The notes under the pieces were generated by a model, which was given only the letters and a program-made list of their open reading frames with translations, did not search any database and was not told the origin of the DNA. From NCBI GenBank assembly GCA_907165135.1, contig OU015566.1:5688157-5752156 (forward strand): a stretch of DNA of 64,000 bases. The letters are read 5' to 3'. Positions 31,468 to 43,168 of the stretch are shown here, piece after piece. Numbering within the stretch: position 1 is the stretch's first letter; every line of letters begins with the position of its first letter. The position numbers were made by a program, and so were the translations under genes. This DNA is from Oikopleura dioica. Its lineage: Eukaryota; Chordata; Appendicularia; Copelata; Oikopleuridae.

Positions 31468-34400
31468 ATGAATCGAGGACGGGGCGGAAGAAAAGGTCCA
31501 TCTCACGTGGCCCCGTCAAATGTCCAGACACTCGGAGTTCGCGGACAACAAAAGTCAAATCTACCGGCAAGTCTTCAAGCTCGTCCTCCAGGAATCCTGA
31601 GAGGCTCTTCAAGCAGAACGAATATTGGCGGAACTCGATCTGAGAGTCCGAAACTCCGTGATGCTGTGGAACAAGTCAAAATCGCGTTCGACTTTTCCGT
31701 CATCAAGAAACTGGGAGATGCGAGCTCAGAAAAACCTTCTCTCGAAGAAATGGGTAAAATGCGACATTTGTTCCTCAAGCTGAAATTTTTGCGAATCGGA
31801 AGAGATGATCCAAAAGGAGAAGTGCTAAACAATATCACGACTGGACTGAGCTACTTGGCCATCAAGAGACCATCGTTGTTTCAAACTGACAGTGCGTTGA
31901 TAGACGCGCAAGCTATCTTTTCCGGCGATGGAATTCCCCCGAGCCAAAGAACTCCGTACAGCAAGTACCACCAAATCGAGCTGTTTACTGTCAATCTTCT
32001 TTGGTCAGCCTTCAAGAGCGTCCCGAAGTGGCCACTGGAACTGGCGCGAATTTACATAGAAGACGCAGCTCGAAATCGCGACTGGGTCGATCACCCACTT
32101 TGTTTTCCATTCACTGAAAACATCAAGGCCCATTTCAAGTCGTTTCCAGTCCCGAATGAGCATCGAACCTGGTCTGTTGAAAACGCCGCTTCTGGTGTTC
32201 TAACTGAGCCGGCTTTTGACAGATTTGAGGAAGAACAGTCCCCGGCCATTCAACAAATGATCCTTGATCAATATATGCGGCGGCCAACAGCTGATCCATT
32301 GACGAGATCTCTCGTGATTCTTGGGATCGCGACAACAGGTTTCTTTGACGTCCGAAAAATGATTGTTTCGCGACTCGAAGCGATGTTTAACAATCCAAAG
32401 CTGCTGAAGCCCGGGCAAGAAATGTTCGCGTCTCTCTGCATAAATGCTACGACTAGCAACGAGGTCGAAATCATCCACGGGATTTTGAACATCCGTCATC
32501 GTCAAAAACCAGTCAACTTCTTTCTCAACTCTTTGTCGCTCTTGTCCAAGGCGAGTCCCAACAATTTCACTTTGATGATCCAGCGCATTGTTTTCGCAGA
32601 ATTCGACTCGGTCAAGAATACGCAGGGACACATGGCGATCATGAACCATTTCTTGAACTCTGGTCAGGAGCTACGAGAAAAAACAGCGGCCGAACTTGCG
32701 CGACAGTTCAATATGGTCACTGGACAGGTCAACCAGTCACAATTTGCGCAGATAATGAGGACTCTGCGAAACACATTGCGGGAAATCAGCAAAATATCAA
32801 AATCGAATATCGGCCATTTTCTCAAGCATTTTTCAAGAGCGCTTCTTGAAGAGTGCCGTCCCGGAACACAAGAAACGCGACAAGCGACGATTGACGGACT
32901 CTTGGATCTGGCGAATCTTTGTTGTTATTTGAGAGCATCAGGAATTCGCGATCAATTGTTGAAAGGACCGATAAGCGACGATGAACGCGCAGAACGACTC
33001 AAGTTTGAGAATGATATCGCTGATATTCAACAGCAGCAAATCCGATGGATTCAGAATACATTCGTTCAGGTCTTCAGCCCAACAAATGATGAGATGACAG
33101 CTGCTGTGGATCAGATCATGTTCATGGGAAAGAAGGAATCGCCTGTTTCTCTCTTTGAGCCAGCCTGGCCGCCGGAAACTGATAGAACGATGATGTCATC
33201 TGCTGTGACATCTTGTGATGTTCGAGAAGGAACGATTTTGCGCCTTACTTTTATCGGTAGAAAGTTTGGAAATTCGTATGCGATGGAATTGATCTGGAAG
33301 ATTATCAACAGATGCTGCGAAAAGGGCTCTCGACTGTCGGGAATAAATGATCCAGCTCAATTAACGGAAAGTCTTCTTCAACTCGCCTGGCACGATGATC
33401 CGCCAATAAAGATCAATAGTTCTGTCGGGAAATTCGCGAGTACAGAAGCACTTTGGAAGTGGCATCTTTTGGCGCTCATTCTTTCGGCTTTTTCACCACA
33501 AGAAATAGGAAAACACGTTTGGGCCTGCTACCCGCAAATGCGAATACTGATCACTTACTGTATCACTGGACAAATTTTACTCACTCAAGAGGAGAGACAG
33601 AAAATACTCTACCAACGACAGCGGGAAGCAGATGCAATTCTAGTTGCAGAAGCGACGAATCGAGCTTTAGAAACGATCCCAAAAGACGATTCGAAATACC
33701 TCGCTGATTTTTGCATCATTAACGCCAATGAAAACCTCCGTAACGTTCCAACCTCTCTCCAGGAAGAAATTTCAAGTTTGAATAAAACGATCAAGCTTGA
33801 TTCGCTCTTATCTGAAAACCGAGATCCAGACTTTCTCGAACTCCTAGTCAAGGAAAGTACAGTCGACAGTACTCTCGACTGGATCATTGATCTCGTCAAT
33901 CAACAGCCTAAAGAGCGATTCAAGATGCTTCCGATTTCCGTCCTCGCTGAATACTTGATCCTAACGAGAATTCCGCTCAATAATGAAAGCGCAGGTGAAA
34001 ATTCTCAACTGAGTGCTTCAAAGAAGCGGATCGAAGAAGTGTTTTCTCATTTGGAAGATCAGTTGAAAGAAAACCCAGAACCGTTACTCGACCATATTGT
34101 CAAGCGGCTCGCATCCGAGAGCTACACTCAGCGGAGCTGCGCGACGCAGCTCATTGTCCAGCTTTACAAAAAAGAAGCGATGGAGGACTCGGTCATGGAA
34201 TGCTCCGATGATAAACCGGTAGAGCTCAGTTTGATCCTCAGTCATTTGCTCGTGCTGAAAAACTCGAAATACGCGCGGAAGAATTTGATAAACGCAATAT
34301 ACGTCGAGTCTAATTTGCAAATGATCGTTGGCTATTTGTCGCTCTTGGAGGAATTTATTCAGTTCGACAATGAAAGCTTCGAGGATGTTTTCGACCTGGC

Positions 34401-37400
34401 GGCTGCTCTTTCGCACTTTTTACTCCATGGCTTGCTGACATCCACGCGTCACTTGCAAAACCAAAAAATTGCTGACAATAGAACTATGGTCACGTTTATT
34501 ATCAAAGGTAATCCCGAATTTATCAGTCAATTCTTACCCTTTTCAAGTCTTCAATAAGATCACCAACTGGATTTTCGTCCTCAACGACGATGAGAAGATC
34601 TCAAAGAAGCTTCAAAACTGGACTTGCGAGCGCAACACCGACGTAATAACATTTTCCATGGAAGGGAGAAACATTTGCATTCCCAAAAACTTCCTCTATT
34701 CCGTCCTGATCGTCCTCTCCCTCAAATTCAACAATGAACTAGCGCTTCACTGGTTGAACGATTTCAACACGGGCTTCACATCTGAAATCAAAACTGAACT
34801 GCCTAAATGGCTGATCGAGTTTGCTTCCGGAAGCTTCTGCCCTGAAATAATCGAACTCGCAGTCAGAAAAATGAGCAAAGCTGAAATTATGAAGAGCGCT
34901 CGGTGGCACGATTTGGAAGGGGAGCATATGTCCCAGTTCCTCAAAATTGTCGACAAGAGATTCAAGGAAGACGCATCAAAGCCGAATGCTAGTAAATTTC
35001 CTTCACTGAACTTTTCCATCCGCCTGCTGAACGAACATGTCTCCGAGTCACCGGATAAAGAGGGATCTGAGCTGCTCAAAGCACTAGAAGGGATCAAAAT
35101 AACCGACTCAAAAGAACCTTCAGCTTTCAAGTTTCCACAGGTCAAAAAAGAAGAGCCTAAAGATGACCAGATGGAAGCAGAAATGTCATTGACCAACGAA
35201 CTAAAGAGCTACTTCGAAACTGAAAAAGTGACTTCAGCGAGACTTCATTCACTCTTGAAGAAGATTTCTTCAGCCGAAGATCTCTCTCCAGCTATTGCTA
35301 CGCTGATGCCCCTGATTGGTAAGAACAACTCTGCTGTGTACACAACTCACATTTCTGGCTTCGGAAATATCATCAGGCGGATCGGAACGACTTTGCAGAA
35401 GAAAAACAAGCTCATCGATCTGGAAGACTTTGTCCCGATTATGACTCGGCATCTCTCAGAAGAACGCGTCGCGCAGAATCCGAAGCTGAATACGCTTCGT
35501 CTTATTGCTTTGGATTTCCATCGAAAAATCTTCACAAAAGCCAAGCCAGCTCCGAAACCAAAAGAAATCCCAGAAACCGTCGCCGTCAAATCGTTGGTTG
35601 CTCTTATCAACAAAGAGAGGACAAAAACCAACCGGGTTTCTTTGCAATCATTGGACACTTCTCCTGATGAAGACCAGCTGATCGGTTATCTCAGTGACAT
35701 TTTGATAAATGATTATCATCGAGTGTTTTCTGAGACGAATGAGGACGATTTGAAGCTGTTTTTCAATGCATCATCTCAACAGCTACAGGTAATTTCGGAA
35801 ATTCGATGGTCTCTTCGTTGATTTCTTTATTCTCAGTCCATTTTTCTTTCTACTGCGGATTGGAACGTCATTCAAAACGCCATATCATTCCTCTTGTCCG
35901 AACGCTCCGCAGATGTGAATCACAACTCCGTTCTCGACTTTCTCTGGGCCTCCGAACGTATCCGGCGACTTTGGAAGGGACGAGAACAGCCAGCAGAGAA
36001 GTCGAAAGAATACATCATCAAAATGACAGTGCCACAGGTCGAAATGTATCTTCACCACTTTTTGGCCGGCTGCGCAGATGAGTCGGAGATGGAGACAAGA
36101 CTTCCTCAGCTTTTCCACTTTCTTCGTGGAGCAAAGATGAAAGGTAGCTTATTCAGAGCATTCATCAAATACTTAGTAACTTTCCTCTAGACTCGCAATT
36201 TATAAATCTTCGGAAGCACGTGGAATCTCTTAAAGTCGGCTCACAAGACCTTCGAGGCAAGCTTGGAAATCTTCTCTACCTATTCCGTCCAGCAGGGCAA
36301 GAAGGCACCAAACTCGTTGGAACAGAATCTTCGGCTTGTTCCGTCGATAAAATCGTCTACCGAGTCATTCTTGATCTGGCAGCAATTGGAGAGTCGCAAA
36401 CTATTGGAGATAAGATGAAAGATGCGTTTTTGTTCTGCGTTTCTTTGACATCTACGCATCCGCATCTGCTCCTTCGCCACTTGAATCTGATGGCCAGGTT
36501 TGCTCATTACAGTGGACATCTTCTTAAAAGATATCTCAGACTTCTGAAAGGCCGTTGCCACAATGAACTGAAAGATTTCCGCAATCAACGGCACATGGAT
36601 TACTTCACCAACATCAGCGCAGTCATGTGCCACCTAGCTCCGCATATGATGGAAGAGCGATACCTCCCTACCTTCAAGGACATCATCGCAGAATGCCTCG
36701 AGTTCCTTAGAGTCTATCCAAAGATTGCGAGACGGCAGAGTCGCCCGACGACGAATTCGATTTTGGCAATGATTAAAAAATTCTTGGAGTTGGATATTGT
36801 GAACGGCTTGAAGTTCTTAGAAGGTTACACGAGTCTCTGGAACGATTTACATGGAGTGTATGGAAATGACACGAGAGATGTTCAGCTGTATTATTCTGTG
36901 TTCGTGGCGAAAGTGCCTCCATACCATGGTGGTAAGTTTAGTCTAAGAAAATGAGGGTTGGGCAGAATTTTTCAGTCATTTATCATTTCTAGCTCCGGAA
37001 CAAGTCCTCCTCGCAATGCAAAACGAACACTTCCGCGGTTTCAGCCCAGAAGAGCGCGCTCATCACGACCACAACCTCAAGAGCTATCCAAATATGGTCA
37101 TCGAAAGCATTCGTGCACTCCATCTCGCGCTTGATCAATTCGATCGCGGTCCGAGAGCGATTATTCCTTTCGAACAGGGTGTTCTTGACGCATTGACATG
37201 CATTCTTCCCGACGCACGAGCCATGGCGTTTGATATTTTGCTGGAAATTCTTCGAGTTGAACCGACGAAAATCAAGCTGTATTACCAAAGAATGCTCGAT
37301 GCTATGGATCAAGGTACGATTAGAACAACTACTTATGTTTACTAACTTTGTTTAGGCCCTGAAATTCTGGAGACTGAAAGAGTCATGAAATTCACAATTC

Positions 37401-37525
37401 TAGCGATGACGAAAAGCGATGAAATCCTCAAGGCCGTTTTTCATCGCGGCCAGAAACATGAAATTTCGGTGGCAAAAACCATCGGCCGCACAATCTCACT
37501 GCTATCACTTCTCCCTGCTTACTAG
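31468..37525 (+). CDS. INTS1: Integrator complex subunit 1
   Basis: Exons: 31468-34507, 34548-35788, 35837-36143, 36191-36931, 36993-37313, 37356-37525, giving 1,939 residues (vertebrate INTS1 is about 2,190). Recognised by the N-terminal region (AIKRPSLFQ; QRTPYSKYHQIELFTVNLLW; WPLELARIYIEDAARNRDWV) and the alpha-helical body, including YPNMVIESIRALHLALDQ near the end. Integrator cleaves nascent RNA at snRNA genes and at paused Pol II; INTS1 is its large scaffold. The basic start (MNRGRGGRKG) follows an upstream CAG, a possible trans-splice acceptor. It heads a close head-to-tail series with TIMM9 and PLGRKT. Confidence 0.92.
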
Positions 37526-37619
37526 TCTGAAAAACTTCTTCCTGCCCTAAAATTAGTTCAAAATTGACCTCCACATTTTAATTCTTTAAATTGTCAAAGA
37601 AACTTTCAGAGGGAGAAAA

Positions 37620-37904
37620 ATGAACGGAATGAACGAGCAGCAGCAGATGCAAATGCAGAGCGAAATGATGCGGGACTTCCTGAAGTCTTACAACAAAACA
37701 ACAAAGATCTGCTTCGACGATTGCGTCAGAAACTTCACCTCTGGCGAGCTCAGCGCTGATGAGAAATCATGTGGCCAGCGGTATGCTATTTTATCGCTTC
37801 TTATCTGTTCCATGACCACGTTTCTTAGATGCGTTACAAAGTATCTCGAGTACTCTGCCAGAGTAGCCAAAGAGTTCATGAAGCGAAACAACCCCGGCGC
37901 TTGA
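37620..37904 (+). CDS. TIMM9: mitochondrial import chaperone of the small TIM family, TIM9-like
   Basis: Exons 37620-37780 and 37829-37904; 78 residues. Splicing restores the twin CX3C motif: CFDDC in exon 1 and CGQRC across the junction, which is diagnostic of small TIM chaperones of the intermembrane space. FLKSYNKTTKICFDDCVRNF matches TIM9 better than TIM10 or TIM13. With its partner it escorts hydrophobic carrier proteins to the TIM22 complex. The ATG is 94 nt behind the INTS1 stop with CTTTCAG in between, consistent with operon-type trans-splicing. Confidence 0.9.
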   Translation: MNGMNEQQQMQMQSEMMRDFLKSYNKTTKICFDDCVRNFTSGELSADEKSCGQRYAILSLLICSMTTFLRCVTKYLEYSARVAKEFMKRNNPGA

Positions 37905-38033
37905 ATTTGACTGTACACTCTTGAACACTCGCCAGAATTATTATTCTTATTTATGAACTCGATTGAAAATATAGGCTAATCAAAATACAACCCTAACTCG
38001 ATTTTTTAATTGAAGAAACGAGACTCGACGAAA

Positions 38034-38505
38034 ATGGGAATCTCTCAAAGTCTCCAAAAAGTACCAGAGACGATTGGGGCAAAAATGAAGGACGCTCAAA
38101 ATGAGATGATGGGAGCACAGATGAGTAGACAATTGAAAATGCAGGGGGCGATGCGAGAGAAGCAAATGTGCTTTCAAGTTGCTATGGCGAGGCAGAGATT
38201 TTGGGTAAGCATCTTCTATCTGTGGAAGGCCTTCTTTTCCATGATATTTAAAATTTTTACAGTATTATCAACTGTTCGCAAGTGGTGTCGCTTTTGGCTG
38301 CATTGCGGGCGCTCTCAAAACCAAAAACGCAAAACTCGTCGCCCCACTTTGGCCCATTGGAATCGGCTACTCTTTCCAACATGACATGGCGTACGGCAAC
38401 CTAATGGATCGAGCGCGCCTTGAAGCCGAAGAGATTTTGCTTCAGAAGCCAGATTGGCTTCAGATGCCCGGTGGAATGCCGACTGTTGAAGAGCTTTCAA
38501 AATGA
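38034..38505 (+). CDS. PLGRKT: plasminogen receptor (KT) homologue
   Basis: Exons 38034-38204 and 38263-38505; 137 residues, close to the 147 of vertebrates. Family marks: a myristoylation-like MG start, QLKMQGAMREKQMCFQVAMA before the first membrane segment (LFASGVAFGCIAGAL), then VAPLWPIGIGYSFQHDMAYG and MDRARLEAEEILL. In vertebrates it is a two-pass membrane protein of mitochondria and cell surface whose C-terminal lysine binds plasminogen; this protein also ends in a lysine (ELSK). Third of the INTS1-TIMM9-PLGRKT series, 129 nt after TIMM9. Confidence 0.88.
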
Positions 38506-38792
38506 AGTCTTCCTTGATTTCAGTTTATTTTCCGGTTCATTCAAAAATTCAAACAAACAATGAAATTCTAATTACTGCGTTATCTTCATTCGAGTATTTT
38601 CTTTTCAATGCTTCTGATTCATTTTTAATTCTTATCTTCCCGAAAAAATAAATATAAACGCCTATATTTTCCAAACAGAATTGTCTCTCTTTTTAATATT
38701 TCTAAGTCTTTCTGTCCGCGAAGACAGATCAGCAGGCCGTAGCTAATTCCGCGATCACAGCGGACTGTATCTAGATAAACGCCACTTACTGT

Positions 38793-40637
38793 ATGAATCG
38801 CGCTTTCCGCTCCGTCCGTCACCTGAAGAAGAGATTCGAGCAAGATCCGAAAGGGCGCCACAAGCGCTACAAAGACGAAATCTTCGAAAGCGCTCTCAAG
38901 GGCCAAAAAATCGGGCAGGCGGAGAAACATTCACTCGACAAAAAGAGTACCTTCAACAAATTCGGACTCAAGGTCGAAAAAACTGATGTCGACTACGCGC
39001 GTTATTATGGCGACCCAGCTTGGAAACGGCTTGAGAGAAAGAAGCAGGGGGAGAAGAATGAAATTATAAAATCCATCGGAAGGCCTGGAGAGAAAAATTC
39101 AAAGCCGACTCGTTTTGAGGTAATTGAAAGGTTTAACTCTTTGGGCGCGAGCCTGGTCCTATGCGTTGGCAACCGCGTGGCGCTTTAAAACGCCACGGAG
39201 TTTTTCTCAATTTTGAGCCATTTCTTAATAAATTTCTCTAATTTAAAAAGAAGTGTTAAAAAGAAAATCGTTTGGGCTATCCATTGATCCCAATTTTATC
39301 TTTTATCTCCGTCGGGAATAACTGTAAACAGCCATTGAAGATTGGCCGAAAAACAGGAAGGCGCCGCGCGCTCTCCCTCTGTTTTCCCTTTTTGAAGGGA
39401 AAAGCGCGTGAGTAACGCCTATTTTGGCCGAGTCAGACTTTTTCTTTTTGATTTTAGAGCAAGTTTTTGTAGCAAATTTATTTTTTTAAAACAATCACTA
39501 GGTAGAAAAATGTCCGAATTTTCCAGAAAAGTAAAAATTTTTACATTTCGCTAAGTTATTCGTAGAGAAATCGCCCGTCAAATTCCCCGTGGCGTTTAAA
39601 AACGCCACGCTCGCCCAAAGGGTTAAACAAGTGTTATTATGTGTTAAATCTCAGGGATCCGAGATACGTGGTAATCAGCTAATGGACGCGTTTGGCATCG
39701 TTGGGTTCACGGGCGCAACCTCAAAGTCGATTAGCGCCGACAAACTTAAATCCATCGCGAGACAAAATCGCGAGCTGGAGAGCATCATCCCGACTTTGAA
39801 CGAGAAATTGGCTCAACTAGCGATCAGCAATCCTGAATTGGAGGAAATATCTATCTTCGGAGTCAGAAAGCTCAGAAGAGACAAAATTCTAGTTTTACTG
39901 AGGCAAGACAAATGTGAGTAATGCTAGGAAAGTTTGCCCAAAGTAGGAATTACATGAATCATGAAAAAAGAAAGGGTCTTAAATTTAAACTGTTCTTTAG
40001 ACAATAAATCATCACAAGACCAAATCCTGAGAGTGGTGAATCACAACATTCGTTTTTTCAACGAACACGTTTCCGACCAAATCAATTCCGAGCAGCCTTT
40101 TGGCAGAAAAGTACGAGTTACAGTTGTTTTCGATTTGATGAGGAGGGATACCCAGCTCTTTGACCAAAGTTTATTTGTCGAGGACGTTTCTGAAGAAGAG
40201 CATGAAAAAGGTTAAGTTCAATTTATCTTGTCTAAAATTTCAACTTGGCCAAATTGTGAACTGCGGTAAATCTTAATTTCCTGGTTGCTTTTTTAAACCC
40301 TTTCTTGTTCAATATTTCACTCAAAGCGATGTCCTGTCGCGATTCCCTGTGGCCATAAATAACCAATTCTGTCCTGTCCCCCGATATTGAGGATAGACAA
40401 ATTAATTAACATTTATTCTTTGTAGCTATGACGGAGATCACCGAGCTCGCGAGAGCCCAATTCGAGTTCAAAAAAGAAAGAGATGCGGAGTACAGAAATG
40501 CGAAGGGATTAGAAAAGAGGCAATTTCGGATGCGAAAACAAGCTGATCAGATTTTGCCGCCAGAACAACTTGTTGATCATCGAAATCATAGTTCAGGAAA
40601 GGGTCGCAATGGCGGGCGTGTTCAAATCAATTCCTAA
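38793..40637 (+). CDS. conserved-looking protein of unknown function
   Basis: Exons: 38793-39119, 39655-39913, 40001-40210, 40426-40637; phases close to 335 residues. The N-terminus is strongly basic (MNRAFRSVRHLKKRFEQDPK) and could be a mitochondrial presequence or nucleic-acid-binding tail. The middle and end are charged, helical and partly coiled-coil (KSIARQNRELESIIPTLNEK; LARAQFEFKKERDAEYRNAK). No family was recognised. The first intron is long only because a MITE is inserted in it. The last exon could belong to a separate short gene, since it also starts with ATG two bases behind its acceptor. Confidence 0.6.
39137..39622. mobile_element. piggyBac-like MITE (TTAA target) inside an intron
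   Basis: Terminal inverted repeats CTCTTTGGGCG and CGCCCAAAGGG (reverse complement CCCTTTGGGCG) are flanked on both sides by TTAA (39133-39136 and 39623-39626), the hallmark of piggyBac-type insertion. Just inside each end is a hairpin, GTGGCG-TTTAAA-CGCCAC type. No ORF of transposase type. The 486-bp element is AT-rich centrally. Confidence 0.88.
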
Positions 40638-40854
40638 GCCTGTACCTTTTTTAATATTGATGCTAAACAAATCTGACCCTTCTGACAGACGCCGCGTTTC
40701 AAAAAAGCAGTTCGGTCGAGCGACCAGAGTGGTTTCAAAAAGACCAAAGAGAAGAGTTCGACGAAAATGTCATTTTTCTCGGAAAACAACGCTCACTTTC
40801 AGAATTCGATTAATTTCGCTGTTGAGTTTTGAGCTGAGTGTGTTTAGACTGCCT

Positions 40855-42638
40855 ATGTATGGATCCAAATCGTCGTTGAGTTCCTTTCAGTCGAGCAAAT
40901 TCGGCGATGACTCGGACGAAGAAGATAATTCTGAAATCAATCGACACGGATTCAAGGTCGTTTTCTTCCTTGATTTCAACTTGTAAAAGGGCTTTCATTC
41001 AGGTGAAAAATGGCGAAATCGAAGACGGACTACATGTTTCTATCGAAAAGAACCGAGAGCGCGAGAGCAAGTGGCTACTCATGCTGGCCAATTGGCACTT
41101 GTACTCGAAGTCGAAAAAGTATCAGTCGAAACTGAAGAATCGAGTCCGCAAGGGAATTCCTGATGCTATTCGAGGAAAAGCCTGGATGTTCCTGAGGTAC
41201 TTCAATTTCACCTTCTCGCTTCTCAACATTTCTAGTGGCGGAGAAGTCTTAAAAAGAGCATCGCAAGAAGGAAAGCTCCAGGACCAGACGACGTTTCAAA
41301 TGCTCGACGAAAAGAGCTGCTCAGCGGAAGAAGAAGAGCAAATCGAAAAAGATCTGCACCGTCAATTCCCCGATCATGAAATGTTCTCGACAAAGGGAAG
41401 CGGCAAGCAGGATCTCTACCGGGTTCTCAAAGCGTGGGCAGTCTACCGCCCGAATGTCGGCTACTGTCAAGGCCAAGCGCCCATCGCTAGTTTATTATTA
41501 ATGCATCTGACAGGTAAGCTTATCAATGAACAACCGCGTGCATAATTAAAATCATCGACAGCGGAGGACGCCTTCTGGAGTCTTGTGGCTATTTGCGACT
41601 ATTTCATTCCCGGCTACTACGACGTTGGATTGACAGCTATTCAAATGGACGGGCTAATTCTCGAGTCGCTTACGAGCTCATACTGCAGGTTTGTAAAAGG
41701 TCGTGTATTCTTTTGAATGATTTATTTGTCCAGCGATGTCCACAAGCTTCTGAAAGCAACAAAAGTCGAATCGATGTATTATATGACTGACTGGTTCATG
41801 TGCATATTTATACGAACGCTTCCCTGGAACACTGTGCTCCGCGTTTTCGACTTGTTCTTGTCTGAAGGAGTTAAAGTAAGGACATTCTTTTGAACCAAAT
41901 TTTTATCGATTTTAGGTGCTTTTCCGTGTTGGCTTGACAATGTTGAGGGAAAACCTATCGACGCTATCGAAAAAACTCAAGAAAAATAACGCAGATGACT
42001 TGTTCATGGACGCAATGACTGTAATTAGAAATCATTAAGGAACTCCAATAAACTCACTTTCGTGTAGTTCGCAAAACGCTCTCCAGAAGCAGCAAAGAAC
42101 GAGGACAACTTCATTCGCCAAGTTTGCTCCTGTCGAGTAACGGAACGAGAGCTGACGAATGAGTTTCAGAGGCAGATGAAAAAATGGGACAGAACGAAAG
42201 GAGTACGCTCTTTATTCACTTATTCGAGAATTCATTGCCTTTTAGGACGTGAGAAGGAATTACTACAAGAGGGATCCCGAAAGCATCAGCGATGTAAAAA
42301 TGCCATACACAAACGGAAAAATGTCGAAAACGATCAATCCAATCAGCGCTGATGCTTCAAATGTCACTGCTGCTCGTGAGAATTCAACCATTTTGTCCTC
42401 AATATTAACCTTCTTCAAAGAAAGACTAAAGACAGTTCCCGAAGCTCCCGAAGCACAAGAAGAAGACACGATTTCGCCGACCGACGAGCGCTGGAAAGGC
42501 GTCGACAGCAGCAACTACGACCCAAACGCGACGATCAAGCCATTGCCGCCGCTGAAAACGACTCCGCAGAAAATAGCGAAACCGCCGAGGTCGATTTCCG
42601 CGCCTGAGCGATTTCCGGACACTGAGACGAAACTGTGA
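40855..42638 (+). CDS. TBC-domain Rab GTPase-activating protein, TBC1D10 (EPI64)-like
   Basis: Exons: 40855-40956, 41003-41196, 41236-41513, 41562-41688, 41734-41875, 41916-42020, 42068-42202, 42246-42638; 491 residues. The TBC domain is complete: RVRKGIPDAIRGKAWMFLSG, the arginine-finger region (IEKDLHRQFPDHEMF), the glutamine finger (GYCQGQAPIASLLLMHL), MYYMTDWFMCIFIRTLPW and LRVFDLFLSEGVKVLFRVGL. Both catalytic residues are present, so GAP activity is expected. TBC1D10 proteins act on Rab27/Rab35 and related GTPases at the cell cortex and endosomes. The start was chosen as the first ATG behind GTTTAG, a probable splice or trans-splice acceptor; the C-terminal 130 residues are Pro/Ser-rich and variable. 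Confidence 0.92.
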
Positions 42639-43168
42639 TCTTGATCTCTTTTCCAAAGACTTGTCCCATTCACCGCATAGACCTTATAAATACTTTTTAT
42701 TACTGTATTTTCTTGCTGACTTGCCATTTGCACCATTTAAGTCGACTTTAAATATATTTATCAATCAGAAAACCCCAAGAACGAAAAAAACATCAATCAA
42801 TTCTTTTTCTCCTTCGCAATTTTAATTCTCCTTTTGACAAAAATATTTTGTCGCTTTTAGATTATTCGCTCTCTTTTAGCAAAATTTTGCCTTTTCGTCA
42901 GTTTCAAAAATAATGCTGCTAGACTTAAAATTGATTCGGATCTCCATATTCTTCAAAATAGTAAAAATCCCATTTCTTATTTTTAGCTTTTTCCCATTTA
43001 TGTTTCTTTTTTTTCAGTTTGAAATTTCTTCAATTTGAAATTCGAGTTCAGATTATTTATTTTCTTGATCCTTCATTTGACACTGAAATACATGAAAAAA
43101 TAATTAAAATAAAAAACATAAATTTATTTTTCTGAAAATATTAAATTTCAGAAAATTAAAAAGCAAAA
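42639..43168. other. AT-rich intergenic spacer
   Basis: About 530 bp, very T-rich on the plus strand, with no ORF or repeat I can support. It ends in ATTTCAG, a probable acceptor 16 nt before the REV3-like ATG, so it probably holds the TBC gene's 3' UTR and the next promoter. Confidence 0.4.
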
